A stretch of DNA of 57,438 nt. Source: Polaromonas sp. (GTDB lineage Bacteria; Pseudomonadota; Gammaproteobacteria; Burkholderiales; Burkholderiaceae_C). Both the position numbers and the translations under genes were made by a program. The notes under the pieces are model-generated. The model ran no database searches. It had not been told where the DNA came from and was given only the letters and a program-made list of their open reading frames with translations. The stretch covers positions 1 to 57,438 of the forward strand of contig JAURVI010000024.1 in NCBI GenBank assembly GCA_030655515.1, given 5' to 3'. The number at the start of each line of letters is the position of its first letter. The stretch's first letter is position 1. Of this stretch, positions 27,967-35,598 are shown piece after piece.

Positions 27967-28671
27967 TCAATGCGAACCGTAGCAGGCGAGCCGTTGCACG
28001 TCAAGAATACGGATTTCTCGCTTGTCGATTTTAATCAGCCCTTCAGCTTCCAGTTCGTGCATTACTCGTGAAAAGTACTCCGGGGTCAGCGACAGACGGG
28101 AGGCAATGGTTGCCTTGCTGACGGGCAGGGACACGGTGACGACGCCCATGGCGACGGCATTTCCATCCTGGACATCCCGCAGCAGGTAGCCGATCAGCCT
28201 TTGCATGCCGCTGTGCAATGTGTAGCCCTCCACGTCTCGAACCAGTCCGTGCAGCCGGCGTGAAATGCCGGCGAGCATGTGCATCGAGAAGCGAGGATCC
28301 TGTTCTATTTCGCTGAATACGGCATGCTTGCTCACACTCATGAGCAAGGTGTCAGCCAGTGATTGCGCATTCAGAATGTAAGGCTTCCCGGTAAACATCA
28401 TGGCTTCCGCGAAGCTGTGGCCAGGGCCGACAAGATCAATGACCTTTTCCTGGCCGGAGGGCGATGCGATGTACAGTTTTACTTGTCCCACAACGACGAC
28501 GTGGAACGCCTCGCATGCCTCTCCTGCCCGAAAAACCATATCTCCGCGGATCAGACGTCGCAGTTGGCAACCCTGGGCCAAGCGTTCGCGCTCCACTTGC
28601 GACAGATCGCTGAATAGAGGCAGTACCGACAGGTAACGCGGCATATCGAATTGTTCGACGTCCATTTTCAT
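27967..28671 (-). CDS. dnr: Dnr-type Crp/Fnr regulator of denitrification
   Basis: Transcription regulator of the Crp/Fnr superfamily, DNR/NNR branch, which answers to NO through bound heme. I use the ATG at 28,671 (MKMDVEQFDMPRYLSVLPLF), giving 234 residues; the ATG two codons later is equally possible. The effector domain (about 8-130) has VFRAGEACEAFHVVVVGQVKLY and GPGHSFAEAMMFTGKPY. The winged helix has LPVSKATIASRLSLTPEYFSRVMHELEAEGLI. There is no N-terminal Cys set, so it is not an Fe-S Fnr. It lies between the d1 operon and the heme-copper block and downstream of the latter, so it probably controls both and nirS. Confidence 0.87.
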   Translation of the reverse strand: MKMDVEQFDMPRYLSVLPLFSDLSQVERERLAQGCQLRRLIRGDMVFRAGEACEAFHVVVVGQVKLYIASPSGQEKVIDLVGPGHSFAEAMMFTGKPYILNAQSLADTLLMSVSKHAVFSEIEQDPRFSMHMLAGISRRLHGLVRDVEGYTLHSGMQRLIGYLLRDVQDGNAVAMGVVTVSLPVSKATIASRLSLTPEYFSRVMHELEAEGLIKIDKREIRILDVQRLACYGSH

Positions 28672-28685
28672 TTTTCTACCTGTGG

Positions 28686-28730
28686 CAAGTCGGAAGGACT
28701 GCTCAATTGTAGCTGGCATGCCAAGTCGGA
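28686..28730. promoter_or_regulatory. Direct repeats and palindrome upstream of dnr, possible operator
   Basis: The 9-bp sequence CAAGTCGGA occurs twice (28,686-28,694 and 28,722-28,730), 36 bp apart, flanking the palindrome TGGCATGCCA (28,714-28,723). The block is 15-60 bp upstream of the dnr start and could be an operator. No match to the Fnr/Dnr consensus is present here. Confidence 0.35.
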
Positions 28731-28749
28731 TTCCTGCCTATCCGTTTGA

Positions 28750-29022
28750 CACCCAAGGACACCATGGGTAGTGTTCGGGGATGGTCAATGCGTCCCCGAC
28801 GACCCTTTTGGATTTTCAACAGATGTTCCCCAGCGAGCGTGTCTGCGGCAATTGACGCTCGGCGGCGGCAAGACGCGGGGTGAAGGGCGAGGCGTTCACC
28901 TTCGGTACTCGGAATCTGGACGCGTGTTGCAGGGCCAACTTACGACGACCTGTACACCGGACTTTGGCATTGCTCGGCTGCCCCGACCAACGCGTCACCA
29001 CTACGGGTAGTACCCTTGGGCG
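28750..29022. repeat. Possible decayed MITE-like element upstream of dnr
   Basis: This stretch has no convincing gene. Its ends form an imperfect 24-bp inverted repeat with 17 matching positions: CACCCAAGG..ACC..GGTAGTG (28,750-28,773) against the reverse complement of 28,999-29,022 (CGCCCAAGG..GTAGTG). The size, about 273 bp, and lack of a coding frame suit a miniature transposable element, but no target duplication was recognised. It lies between dnr and the cytochrome b fusion and may split one transcript from the next. Confidence 0.35.
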
Positions 29023-29101
29023 TTAACCGGAGTGAGACGTCCATCAAGGGCGGTGACGAACGTGATCGATGTGAAGACGTGTTGCCTGTTGTCAGTCGTC
29101 G

Positions 29102-31036
29102 TTAGCCATGTCCCTGAGAGCTGTCGGTATGGACCGCCAGCCGAGTCGGTGACAGCAGGAATGCATCTGAGAAGCAGGCGTCCTGACTCAGTCCCTGAGC
29201 GATAAGAGTCGGAACGGCGGATTCGACCATTTTTACCGATCCACAGACGTAAACTTCGTGCCCAACCAGATTGGGAAAATCCGACAACATGGCTTCATGC
29301 ACTAATCCTTGTCGCCCTGGCCACGCATCCTCGGTCGTCGCTTCAGACAGCACAGGCACGAAGTGGAAATTCGGATGCTCGCGCTGCCAGCGCTCGGCCA
29401 GATCAAGCAGGTAGAGGTCGCTGCGTCTGCGCGCCCCCCAATACAACCACATCGGGCGTTGAATGCCGCGATGGAATGCGTCCTCAACGATGCTTTTGAC
29501 CGGAGCAAATCCCGTGGCGCCAGCGATAAACAAAATCGGCTTCGTACCTTCATTGAGCGTGAAATTGCCAAGAGGCCCCTCAAACCGGAGGGCGTCGCCG
29601 ACCTTGAGGCCGGTGAAAATGAATGTGGTGAAACGACCGCTGGGGACCCGTCGAACGTGCAGTTCGATCTGTCCGTTCTCGTGCGGTGGATTGGCAAACG
29701 AAAATGCGCGTCGCTGACCATCTTCGAGCACGAAGTTGATGTGCTGTCCAGCGGAGAACTCAATCGTTTCGTTTGCAGGCAAGGAGAGCCGCAAGCGAAT
29801 CGTGTCTGCGCCCAGCCGGTCGATGGATTCGACCCGGCCAAGGTACTGACGTATCGGCCGAACCGGTTGTTCAGCGTCGTGGTCTACCTCTATTGCGAGA
29901 TCGGACAAGGGTGTGGCGCAGCACATCAACGCCTTGCCCTGCACCCGCATTGCATCCGGCAGGGCGCTACGCTGGTACAAGCCGTGATTTACCCGCCCGT
30001 GCAGCACCGTGCAAAGGCATACACCGCAGCCGCCGTTGCGGCACTGGTAGGGCAATTCGACACCGTTACGCAGACCGGCATCGAGAAGGGTTTCGCCGAC
30101 GCGCACGGTCACGGGCTGCGGCTCGCCCATGATGGTCATCCGGAATTCCCCATTTTTCTCCCGACGCAAACGCGGCGGTAACCATGGAAGTGCCGCCACC
30201 AATGCGGTGGCACCGAGCACCAGAGCCCACACCTGCCCAAGTGGCCAGGTGTGGAAGAGCGGAAACAGCGACAGATAGAACCAGTCGAAATTCAACTGGG
30301 CAACCGCGATGCCCAGGTTGGCGGCACCGCCCTGACTCAGGGCCGGGTTCACCAGCGCGAGGCCCATCATGGTGAGCAGCAAGCTCACCATGATGGGCCT
30401 CGGCGGCGTTGTTTTTGCTTTGGGAACGCGCTGCACGTGGATCCACATCAACAACAGCACCAGCAGAGAAATGCCGATATGCATGAACGCCAGCAGCGAG
30501 AAAAAACGGTCGTTGACGCTGCTCGGATAGATGAAATTGCGCATCAGCGTGCCACCAAAGCTTGGCAACCAGTCGATCCACTCAAAGGTGGCAACGATGA
30601 CGAACTGCGCCAGTTTGTCCCAGGGCAGCATGTAGCCGTTGATACCCGATACATACACCAGCCAGATCAGCGCGACGCCGGTGAGCCACGAAAACCAGCG
30701 CAATCCCCGGAAACGGTCGAACGCGAAATACCGCAGCATGTGCAACAGCATCGTGACGACCATCGCGTCGGAGGCATACCGGTGCATGCTCCTCAAGATG
30801 CCGCCTGCAAACCATTGGCGATGCGTGATCGCCTCCACTGAAGCGTAGGCATCGGCCACGCCAGTCTCAAAGAATGCGTAAAGGTAGAGCCCCGAGGCCG
30901 CGATGATCCAGAACAGGAAGAAGCTGATCGCGCCGAGATGGTACAGCGGGTTGAGGCGATCACCAAACGCTGCGTTGAACAGCGCCTCGGCACGCATGAA
31001 CAACCATTGCAGGGTGGTCTGCAGGCGCCGGATCAT
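29102..31036 (-). CDS. Cytochrome b / [2Fe-2S] ferredoxin / flavin reductase fusion
   Basis: A 644-residue three-part redox protein. The start is the ATG at 31,036, which overlaps the stop of the preceding gene (ATGA); a longer open frame upstream is only a shadow. Residues 1-290 are a PetB-type cytochrome b with both heme pairs, H85/H99 and H186/H200, each with 13 residues between, plus further helices with FDWFYLSLFPLF. Residues about 297-390 are a plant-type [2Fe-2S] domain with C332, C337, C340 and C372. Residues about 400-644 are a ferredoxin-NADP reductase-like module with RAFSFANPP (FAD), IAGATGFAPVKSIVED and YVCGSVKM (NAD). It could pass electrons from NAD(P)H through FAD and Fe-S to membrane b hemes, or the reverse. 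I know no named protein with this layout. Confidence 0.85.
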   Translation of the reverse strand: MIRRLQTTLQWLFMRAEALFNAAFGDRLNPLYHLGAISFFLFWIIAASGLYLYAFFETGVADAYASVEAITHRQWFAGGILRSMHRYASDAMVVTMLLHMLRYFAFDRFRGLRWFSWLTGVALIWLVYVSGINGYMLPWDKLAQFVIVATFEWIDWLPSFGGTLMRNFIYPSSVNDRFFSLLAFMHIGISLLVLLLMWIHVQRVPKAKTTPPRPIMVSLLLTMMGLALVNPALSQGGAANLGIAVAQLNFDWFYLSLFPLFHTWPLGQVWALVLGATALVAALPWLPPRLRREKNGEFRMTIMGEPQPVTVRVGETLLDAGLRNGVELPYQCRNGGCGVCLCTVLHGRVNHGLYQRSALPDAMRVQGKALMCCATPLSDLAIEVDHDAEQPVRPIRQYLGRVESIDRLGADTIRLRLSLPANETIEFSAGQHINFVLEDGQRRAFSFANPPHENGQIELHVRRVPSGRFTTFIFTGLKVGDALRFEGPLGNFTLNEGTKPILFIAGATGFAPVKSIVEDAFHRGIQRPMWLYWGARRRSDLYLLDLAERWQREHPNFHFVPVLSEATTEDAWPGRQGLVHEAMLSDFPNLVGHEVYVCGSVKMVESAVPTLIAQGLSQDACFSDAFLLSPTRLAVHTDSSQGHG

Positions 31037-32430
31037 GATGAAGAAGCTCCCGTTCCGGGCTGGACGACGGCTTGTCGCAGGGCACCTACCACGATCACCA
31101 CGAACAGCAGGCCACCGATGATGGCCACCAGGCCACCGAGCCCCATCAGCCCCATTCCGGCGGTCTCGCCCGCACTGCGCAGCACTTGATCGGCGCCAGC
31201 GACCTTGCGCTGCACGCCATAGCCGCCAGACCATACCAGACCGACGATGTGCATCAACTGGCCGGCGCCGTAGAGGTAGGGTTGCGCCGTCGCCCACTTG
31301 CCTTGAATGGTGCCGTAGCCGAGTTGCGGCAACAGGTGATAGATCAAGCCCATGAACGCCAGCGTGACGCCGACGATGCAACCGTGATAATGCGCGGGTA
31401 TTTTTACGTTGTTGCCGCTTATCAAGATACCGATGACGCCTCCCGCCGCGAACAGGATCATGGAAGAAACAAGTGCCGCACGCAGCGGGCGTGCCGTCTC
31501 GCCAATGCGCGACGTGCCACGCAGGCCAAACCAGACAGCCAGCGCAATCGGTGCAATGGCGACTCCCCCGCCCAGACGCATGGCCCAGGTATGCAGATTT
31601 CGATGCTCCACAGTGGCGATGTCGTAGGCGAGGTAGGCATACGGCGTGACGAACACGCTGGCCAGTGCCAACGCAAACATGAACACCGCCAAACGTGGTG
31701 AGAGCAGCGTGCGCGCGCCACAAAGGCTGCCAAGCCACAACCAGGCCACCAGCATCAGCAGGGTCCAGGTGAACTGCAAGGCGTGGCCGCCGCCCCAGAA
31801 CAATATCTCGTAGTAAGCTTTCCCGCTCAGTGATTGGGGCAGCACCACGAAGGACCATCCAAACGCCAGCAGGGCGACGGCCGTCGCCACGACGCTTGCG
31901 TTCGCGCCGAAACGCAGCGCACTGACCCCATCGATCAACAGGCCGACCTTGGGCGCGCCGATCAGGGCGCGCAGCACCAGTACCGTGACGCCTAGCCCGA
32001 ACACCAGCAGTCCGGCGATGAAGATTTTGCCATCGAGCACCGGTATGTAGTTCGCCATGACCGCTTGGCCCGGCGCGACGAAGGCTGCAATCGACATGAT
32101 GGCGGCGCCCGTGCCAGCCAAGCCCAGCGCCGCCCAACCCCATAGGAGGCCCGCACGCGCCCCGTTAATGCTCCACAGCAGGCCGGTGACGGAAACAAAC
32201 CATACCAGCACCGACAGATCGACATGAAGGACCAGTGCGATTCGAAAAAAATCAGCGCCGGGCAGCAAGCGGTTGATTCCCGGTGTCCGTGCCAGCACCA
32301 ATAGCACCGAAAATATCCCTGAACCGATGAGTGCGAGCAAGCCCAGGAGCAACCAGCCCCGTGCCAGCGTGCGCCGCTCATCCAGCGGAACCGGAATGGC
32401 GAATGGGGACTCGTGCGAAGGCGTATTCAT
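31033..32430 (-). CDS. Divergent heme-copper oxidoreductase subunit I-like protein
   Basis: A 465-residue membrane protein with about 12 helices and a partial heme-copper oxidase signature. Helix II has H69 (IALVLHVDLSVLVWF). Helix VI has H216 in WGGGHALQF, with Phe four residues on, where oxidases have the cross-linked Tyr. Helix X has H347 and H349 (IPAHYHG). The His-His pair expected in helix VII, about 50 residues after H216, is absent; that place reads TPYAYLAYD, and the nearest His residues are H276 and H280. It resembles proteins often annotated as cbb3-type or NorB-like subunit I. It overlaps both neighbours by 4 bp, so it is translated together with the two cytochrome b fusion genes. 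NO or quinol chemistry is possible; the substrate is not established. Confidence 0.75.
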   Translation of the reverse strand: MNTPSHESPFAIPVPLDERRTLARGWLLLGLLALIGSGIFSVLLVLARTPGINRLLPGADFFRIALVLHVDLSVLVWFVSVTGLLWSINGARAGLLWGWAALGLAGTGAAIMSIAAFVAPGQAVMANYIPVLDGKIFIAGLLVFGLGVTVLVLRALIGAPKVGLLIDGVSALRFGANASVVATAVALLAFGWSFVVLPQSLSGKAYYEILFWGGGHALQFTWTLLMLVAWLWLGSLCGARTLLSPRLAVFMFALALASVFVTPYAYLAYDIATVEHRNLHTWAMRLGGGVAIAPIALAVWFGLRGTSRIGETARPLRAALVSSMILFAAGGVIGILISGNNVKIPAHYHGCIVGVTLAFMGLIYHLLPQLGYGTIQGKWATAQPYLYGAGQLMHIVGLVWSGGYGVQRKVAGADQVLRSAGETAGMGLMGLGGLVAIIGGLLFVVIVVGALRQAVVQPGTGASSS

Positions 32431-32945
32431 TGCAGGGTAATCTCCCCTTTTTCAGGGTCAAAGTCGATGATCAGAATCTGCGCCGGCTTCAACACAACAG
32501 ACGCCTCGCGAACATGGGCGAATCCAGGCGTGCGGGCATCGTCATTCAGCCGAACCGCAATGCGGTGCGACCCGGCGGGCACCTGCAGCCGGTGGTAGAC
32601 GGCAGAGGCGCCATCCCTGGACAGTCCGGACGGCACCGCCACGTGACGATAGCTTGCCACACCATCGATATCAAGCTCGACCGTCACAGGGGAGCGTTCC
32701 CGCGGGCAGCGCACGGGTGCCCGCATGTTCGGCGGGAGCTTGGCCAGCTCGGCCGCGCTGGCCTGGCGGCATTCCGAAACCGGTTTGCCGTGATGACTGA
32801 AGCTCAGCTTGATCATGGCCTGATCCGGAGCCAGCGGCTGATAAGACGGCCACCGCGAAAAGACACCGATCACCGCTGCGAACAGCGCGTAAAGCAAGAC
32901 CTGCCCCAACCATGTCATTGCCGTCATTGATTTTTTCTCATTCAT
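32427..32945 (-). CDS. Single-helix periplasmic-facing protein of the cytochrome b/heme-copper operon
   Basis: 172 residues from the ATG at 32,945, one base after the stop of the upstream fusion (TGACATG). One membrane helix (about residues 8-28, TWLGQVLLYALFAAVIGVF) is followed by a soluble, beta-rich domain of about 140 residues with two cysteines (VSECRQ and APVRCPRE, about 22 apart) and a C-terminal ILIIDFDPEKGEI. I do not recognise the family. Its tight coupling to both flanking genes suggests an accessory subunit or metal-delivery protein for the heme-copper protein, as CcoH/FixH-like proteins are for cbb3 oxidases, but no homology to those is claimed. Confidence 0.75.
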   Translation of the reverse strand: MNEKKSMTAMTWLGQVLLYALFAAVIGVFSRWPSYQPLAPDQAMIKLSFSHHGKPVSECRQASAAELAKLPPNMRAPVRCPRERSPVTVELDIDGVASYRHVAVPSGLSRDGASAVYHRLQVPAGSHRIAVRLNDDARTPGFAHVREASVVLKPAQILIIDFDPEKGEITLQ

Positions 32946-32946
32946 G

Positions 32947-34518
32947 TCAGACCGGCTCCACCAGCGGCGCGGGTCCATCGAACGCAGCGATGCGCTGCCT
33001 GAGCGTACTGAGCGCAAGCCTCAACGCTGCGTCGTCGCCGGCGTCGGCCCAGACCATCTGAATGCAATCCCGGGGTACCGCCGCCCGCAAATGGGGCTCC
33101 CGCATCCCCAGCAGGCGCGCTTCGGTCCATTGCTGACCGAGCCGGAACTCGCACCCGCCAGCACGGCAGCCGCTGACCAGGACACCCGAGGCGCCATCGC
33201 GCAGCGCATACTCGACAAACGAGGGTGGCAGCATGCCGGTGCAAACCAGGCTGAACACCGCCACGCCGTGATCGCGCAGTGTCTCCACGCAGGCACCATG
33301 ATCACAACCGAAAACAACGATTTTCCGGTCAGAATCAGGGCTCGCGAGTGCCGCCTGCAATTGCTGGCGCAAACGACTGATCGGCGAATGCGGCAGGTCG
33401 ATGCCGGTGACGAGATCGACCACGCTTCGGAATGGCGTGGACGAGGGACAGGCCCCGACGCAGATGCCGCAACTTGCGCACAAGTCTGCATCCACCTGCG
33501 CCATCTGCCTGGCCAGCCGACGATTGGGGTGCGGCACCATGGTCACCGCAGCGTACGGACAATCATCGAAACAGCGCCGACAGCCATTGCAGTTGTCGGG
33601 GTCTACCTTCGCCACCGGCATGACACGCGTTTTCGGCAGAAATGGCAGCAGCAACAGAAAAAATAACACGCCAACAAGTATGCCCCAGATGAAACCGGAC
33701 GATGTAGCGTACATCAAGGGGTGAACGAACAAAACAATCCAGTCAATCGCCAGCGTTGCCGGCACCTGCGAAAGATCTGCGGCGGGATGGCTCAGCACCG
33801 GCTTCAGGGCTGCGAGCACGAAGAGCGTCGCCGTTGCGGCCACCGCCAATGCGCGAGGTGGAAAGACATCCGCAAGACTGATGCGCTGGATATGAAACCA
33901 CAAACCAAACAGCAGCAGTAGCGGAAGCCCGAGGTGAATGAACATGAACAATGAAAAAAGACGGTCGCTCACCGCCGCAGCGTTCAAGAAATTGCGCGTC
34001 AGTGGCGAGGCAAACAGGGGCAATCCGTCAACCCATTCCGCAGTGGCCATCGCAGAAAATTGACCCAACTGATCCCAATTCAACCAGAACCCGCCAATGC
34101 CGCACGCGAAAACGAACAGCAACAAGGGCACCCCGGTCAACCAGGAGAAACGGCGGAAGCCGCGAAAGTGGCCCAATAGCCATTCGCGGATCAGATGCGC
34201 GATCATGACGAGGACCAATGCATCTGCCGCGTAGCGATGAATACTGCGCAGCAAGCCACCCAAATACCACTGTTTGCGCGACAACTCGTCAATCGACCGG
34301 TAGGCGCCGGACGCCGAGGTGTCCAGCACCGCGTACAGGTAGATGCCGCTGATGGCGATGATCCAGAAGAACAGAAAGCCGAGCGAACCCAGGTGGCGCA
34401 GCGGATTGAGCCGGGCGCCGAACACCGAATCAAAGCCCCGCTCGACCCGTCGAACTGCGGACCGTCCGAAGTGTTCAGGCGCTGACGGTAGACTCACCGT
34501 CAGCCCCCATCCATGCAC
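32947..34518 (-). CDS. Cytochrome b / 2x[4Fe-4S] / MvhD-FlpD-like fusion
   Basis: A 523-residue membrane redox fusion starting at GTG 34,518 (start not certain; no strong ribosome site). Residues about 30-300 are a PetB-like cytochrome b with both heme pairs, H94/H108 and H195/H209, 13 residues apart in each. Residues about 300-360 are a bacterial ferredoxin with C310, C313, C316, C320 and C347, C350, C353, C357, enough for two [4Fe-4S] clusters. Residues about 398-500 match the methyl-viologen hydrogenase delta (MvhD/FlpD) fold: VVFGCDHGACVETL, VCTGMLPPSFVEYALRDGA, SGCRAGGCEFRLG with C405, C410, C426, C451 and C456. MvhD modules normally link hydrogenases or Flx proteins to heterodisulfide reductase. 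Finding one on a cytochrome b in a denitrification cluster is unusual. Confidence 0.87.
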   Translation of the reverse strand: MHGWGLTVSLPSAPEHFGRSAVRRVERGFDSVFGARLNPLRHLGSLGFLFFWIIAISGIYLYAVLDTSASGAYRSIDELSRKQWYLGGLLRSIHRYAADALVLVMIAHLIREWLLGHFRGFRRFSWLTGVPLLLFVFACGIGGFWLNWDQLGQFSAMATAEWVDGLPLFASPLTRNFLNAAAVSDRLFSLFMFIHLGLPLLLLFGLWFHIQRISLADVFPPRALAVAATATLFVLAALKPVLSHPAADLSQVPATLAIDWIVLFVHPLMYATSSGFIWGILVGVLFFLLLLPFLPKTRVMPVAKVDPDNCNGCRRCFDDCPYAAVTMVPHPNRRLARQMAQVDADLCASCGICVGACPSSTPFRSVVDLVTGIDLPHSPISRLRQQLQAALASPDSDRKIVVFGCDHGACVETLRDHGVAVFSLVCTGMLPPSFVEYALRDGASGVLVSGCRAGGCEFRLGQQWTEARLLGMREPHLRAAVPRDCIQMVWADAGDDAALRLALSTLRQRIAAFDGPAPLVEPV

Positions 34519-34600
34519 TTTTAGTTACGATATAACCTGAGTACAAGTTGGTCTCCTCTGAAACTTCGTTTTGAGCAAGTTCTTCCCTTGCACGCGGGGA

Positions 34601-35584
34601 TCACTGCGGGACCCTCAGCGTCGGACCGCCCCCGCTTGGGGGCGGTCGCCGCGACCGGCGACGCGCCAACCACTCGGCAGCGAAGAACCAGATCATGAAC
34701 AGAAAAAAAGTGAGACCCCCCATCAGCATCAGAATCAGGCCGTAGTCGTATCGGTAAGCACCAGTCTGCGGATCATAGACAGTACACAGGATGCGTACCC
34801 GCTCCATCAGATCGCTCAGACGCACAGCCTGTGGCAGCGGCGCGCCGAGCAGCAGTTGGCGGACCGGTTCTCCGAGCTTGTCCGCTGAGAGACGTTCGCC
34901 GTACACCTGCGAGTAGATGTGGCCTTGCGCGTCCAGCACGGTGACGCCAAGGATATGATCAATGCCGGCCGGCGTAGCGACATGGCTGAAGCCGAAATCA
35001 CGCGTCAGCGGCTCAATGATCGACGGATGCGGGCTCAGAAATTCCCAGTTGGCGGCGCTGATCGCGTGCTGTGCCGCAAAGCTTCGCAGCGCTTGCGGCG
35101 AATCGAACGGCTGGTTGAATCCGATGCTCACCACATTGAACTGGTCGAGCCCCACGATTTTCTGCAACTCCTGCACGGCCTCATGCAGTGAGCGCGTGTT
35201 GGTGGGGCAGACCTGAAAGCAACCCGTATAGATGAAACTCACCAGCAGTGGTTTGCCACGGTAACTGGACAGACGTACCGGACGTCCCTGACGGTCGAGC
35301 ATGGTGTAGTCTTGGGGTACCGTGCCGATCACCGCCTGACTGATGCGAAGGGCAGTGGCCTGATCGAGGGCGGCACCCGCGGATGGTGCTGACGTGGGCG
35401 ACCTTGTCGGCTCCACTCCGGGATCGTTGGCGGCGAATGCCGGACCAATCGTGTTGGCAAGGGCCAGCACGAGCGCCACGGCGGATGGCAGCAAGCCCCG
35501 CAGATGAAGTGGCCAATGGCGCCAGCACCGGTCTTTGGCAAAGCGTGATTGCGAACGCGGCAGAAGGCACGAGACGCGCGACAT
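34601..35584 (-). CDS. SCO1/SenC family copper-delivery protein with C-terminal membrane anchor
   Basis: Periplasmic thioredoxin-fold protein that delivers copper to the CuA site of subunit II. The ATG at 35,584 is 14 bp after ctaB and gives 327 residues; the long basic N-terminus makes the exact start uncertain. After a hydrophobic segment, the SCO domain has the copper ligands in FIYTGCFQVCPTNT (C-x3-C) and the distal His in GIDHILGVTVLD. A membrane helix lies near the C-terminus (GLILMLMGGLTFFLFMIWFFA). The last 20 residues are Arg/Pro/Gly-rich and are encoded by a perfect DNA palindrome. Its presence fits a CuA protein in the same operon. Confidence 0.88.
   Translation of the reverse strand: MSRVSCLLPRSQSRFAKDRCWRHWPLHLRGLLPSAVALVLALANTIGPAFAANDPGVEPTRSPTSAPSAGAALDQATALRISQAVIGTVPQDYTMLDRQGRPVRLSSYRGKPLLVSFIYTGCFQVCPTNTRSLHEAVQELQKIVGLDQFNVVSIGFNQPFDSPQALRSFAAQHAISAANWEFLSPHPSIIEPLTRDFGFSHVATPAGIDHILGVTVLDAQGHIYSQVYGERLSADKLGEPVRQLLLGAPLPQAVRLSDLMERVRILCTVYDPQTGAYRYDYGLILMLMGGLTFFLFMIWFFAAEWLARRRSRRPPPSGGGPTLRVPQ
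34624..34647. repeat. Perfect GC-rich inverted repeat in the 3' end of the SCO gene
   Basis: GACCGCCCCC / GGGGGCGGTC, a 10-bp perfect stem with loop GCTT, 23 bp before the stop codon. It encodes the PPPSGGG part of the protein tail. It may be another repeat-derived insertion or a stability hairpin at the transcript end; there is no U run. Confidence 0.6.
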
Positions 35585-35598
35585 CGACACCGGGGCGT

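Noticed and set aside
28771..29010. Short plus-strand frame of 79 codons upstream of dnr
   Set aside because: No ribosome site, no domain, and it lies within the MITE-like inverted repeat.
31037..32143. Upstream 369-codon extension of the cytochrome b/ferredoxin/flavin reductase frame
   Set aside because: It lies over the out-of-frame coding sequence of the preceding heme-copper gene and is Arg/His-rich shadow; the cytochrome b begins at the ATGA overlap.
34519..34600. Promoter for the cytochrome b/4Fe-4S/MvhD gene
   Set aside because: The 82-bp gap has no convincing -10/-35 pair or Fnr box; co-transcription with the SCO gene is simpler.
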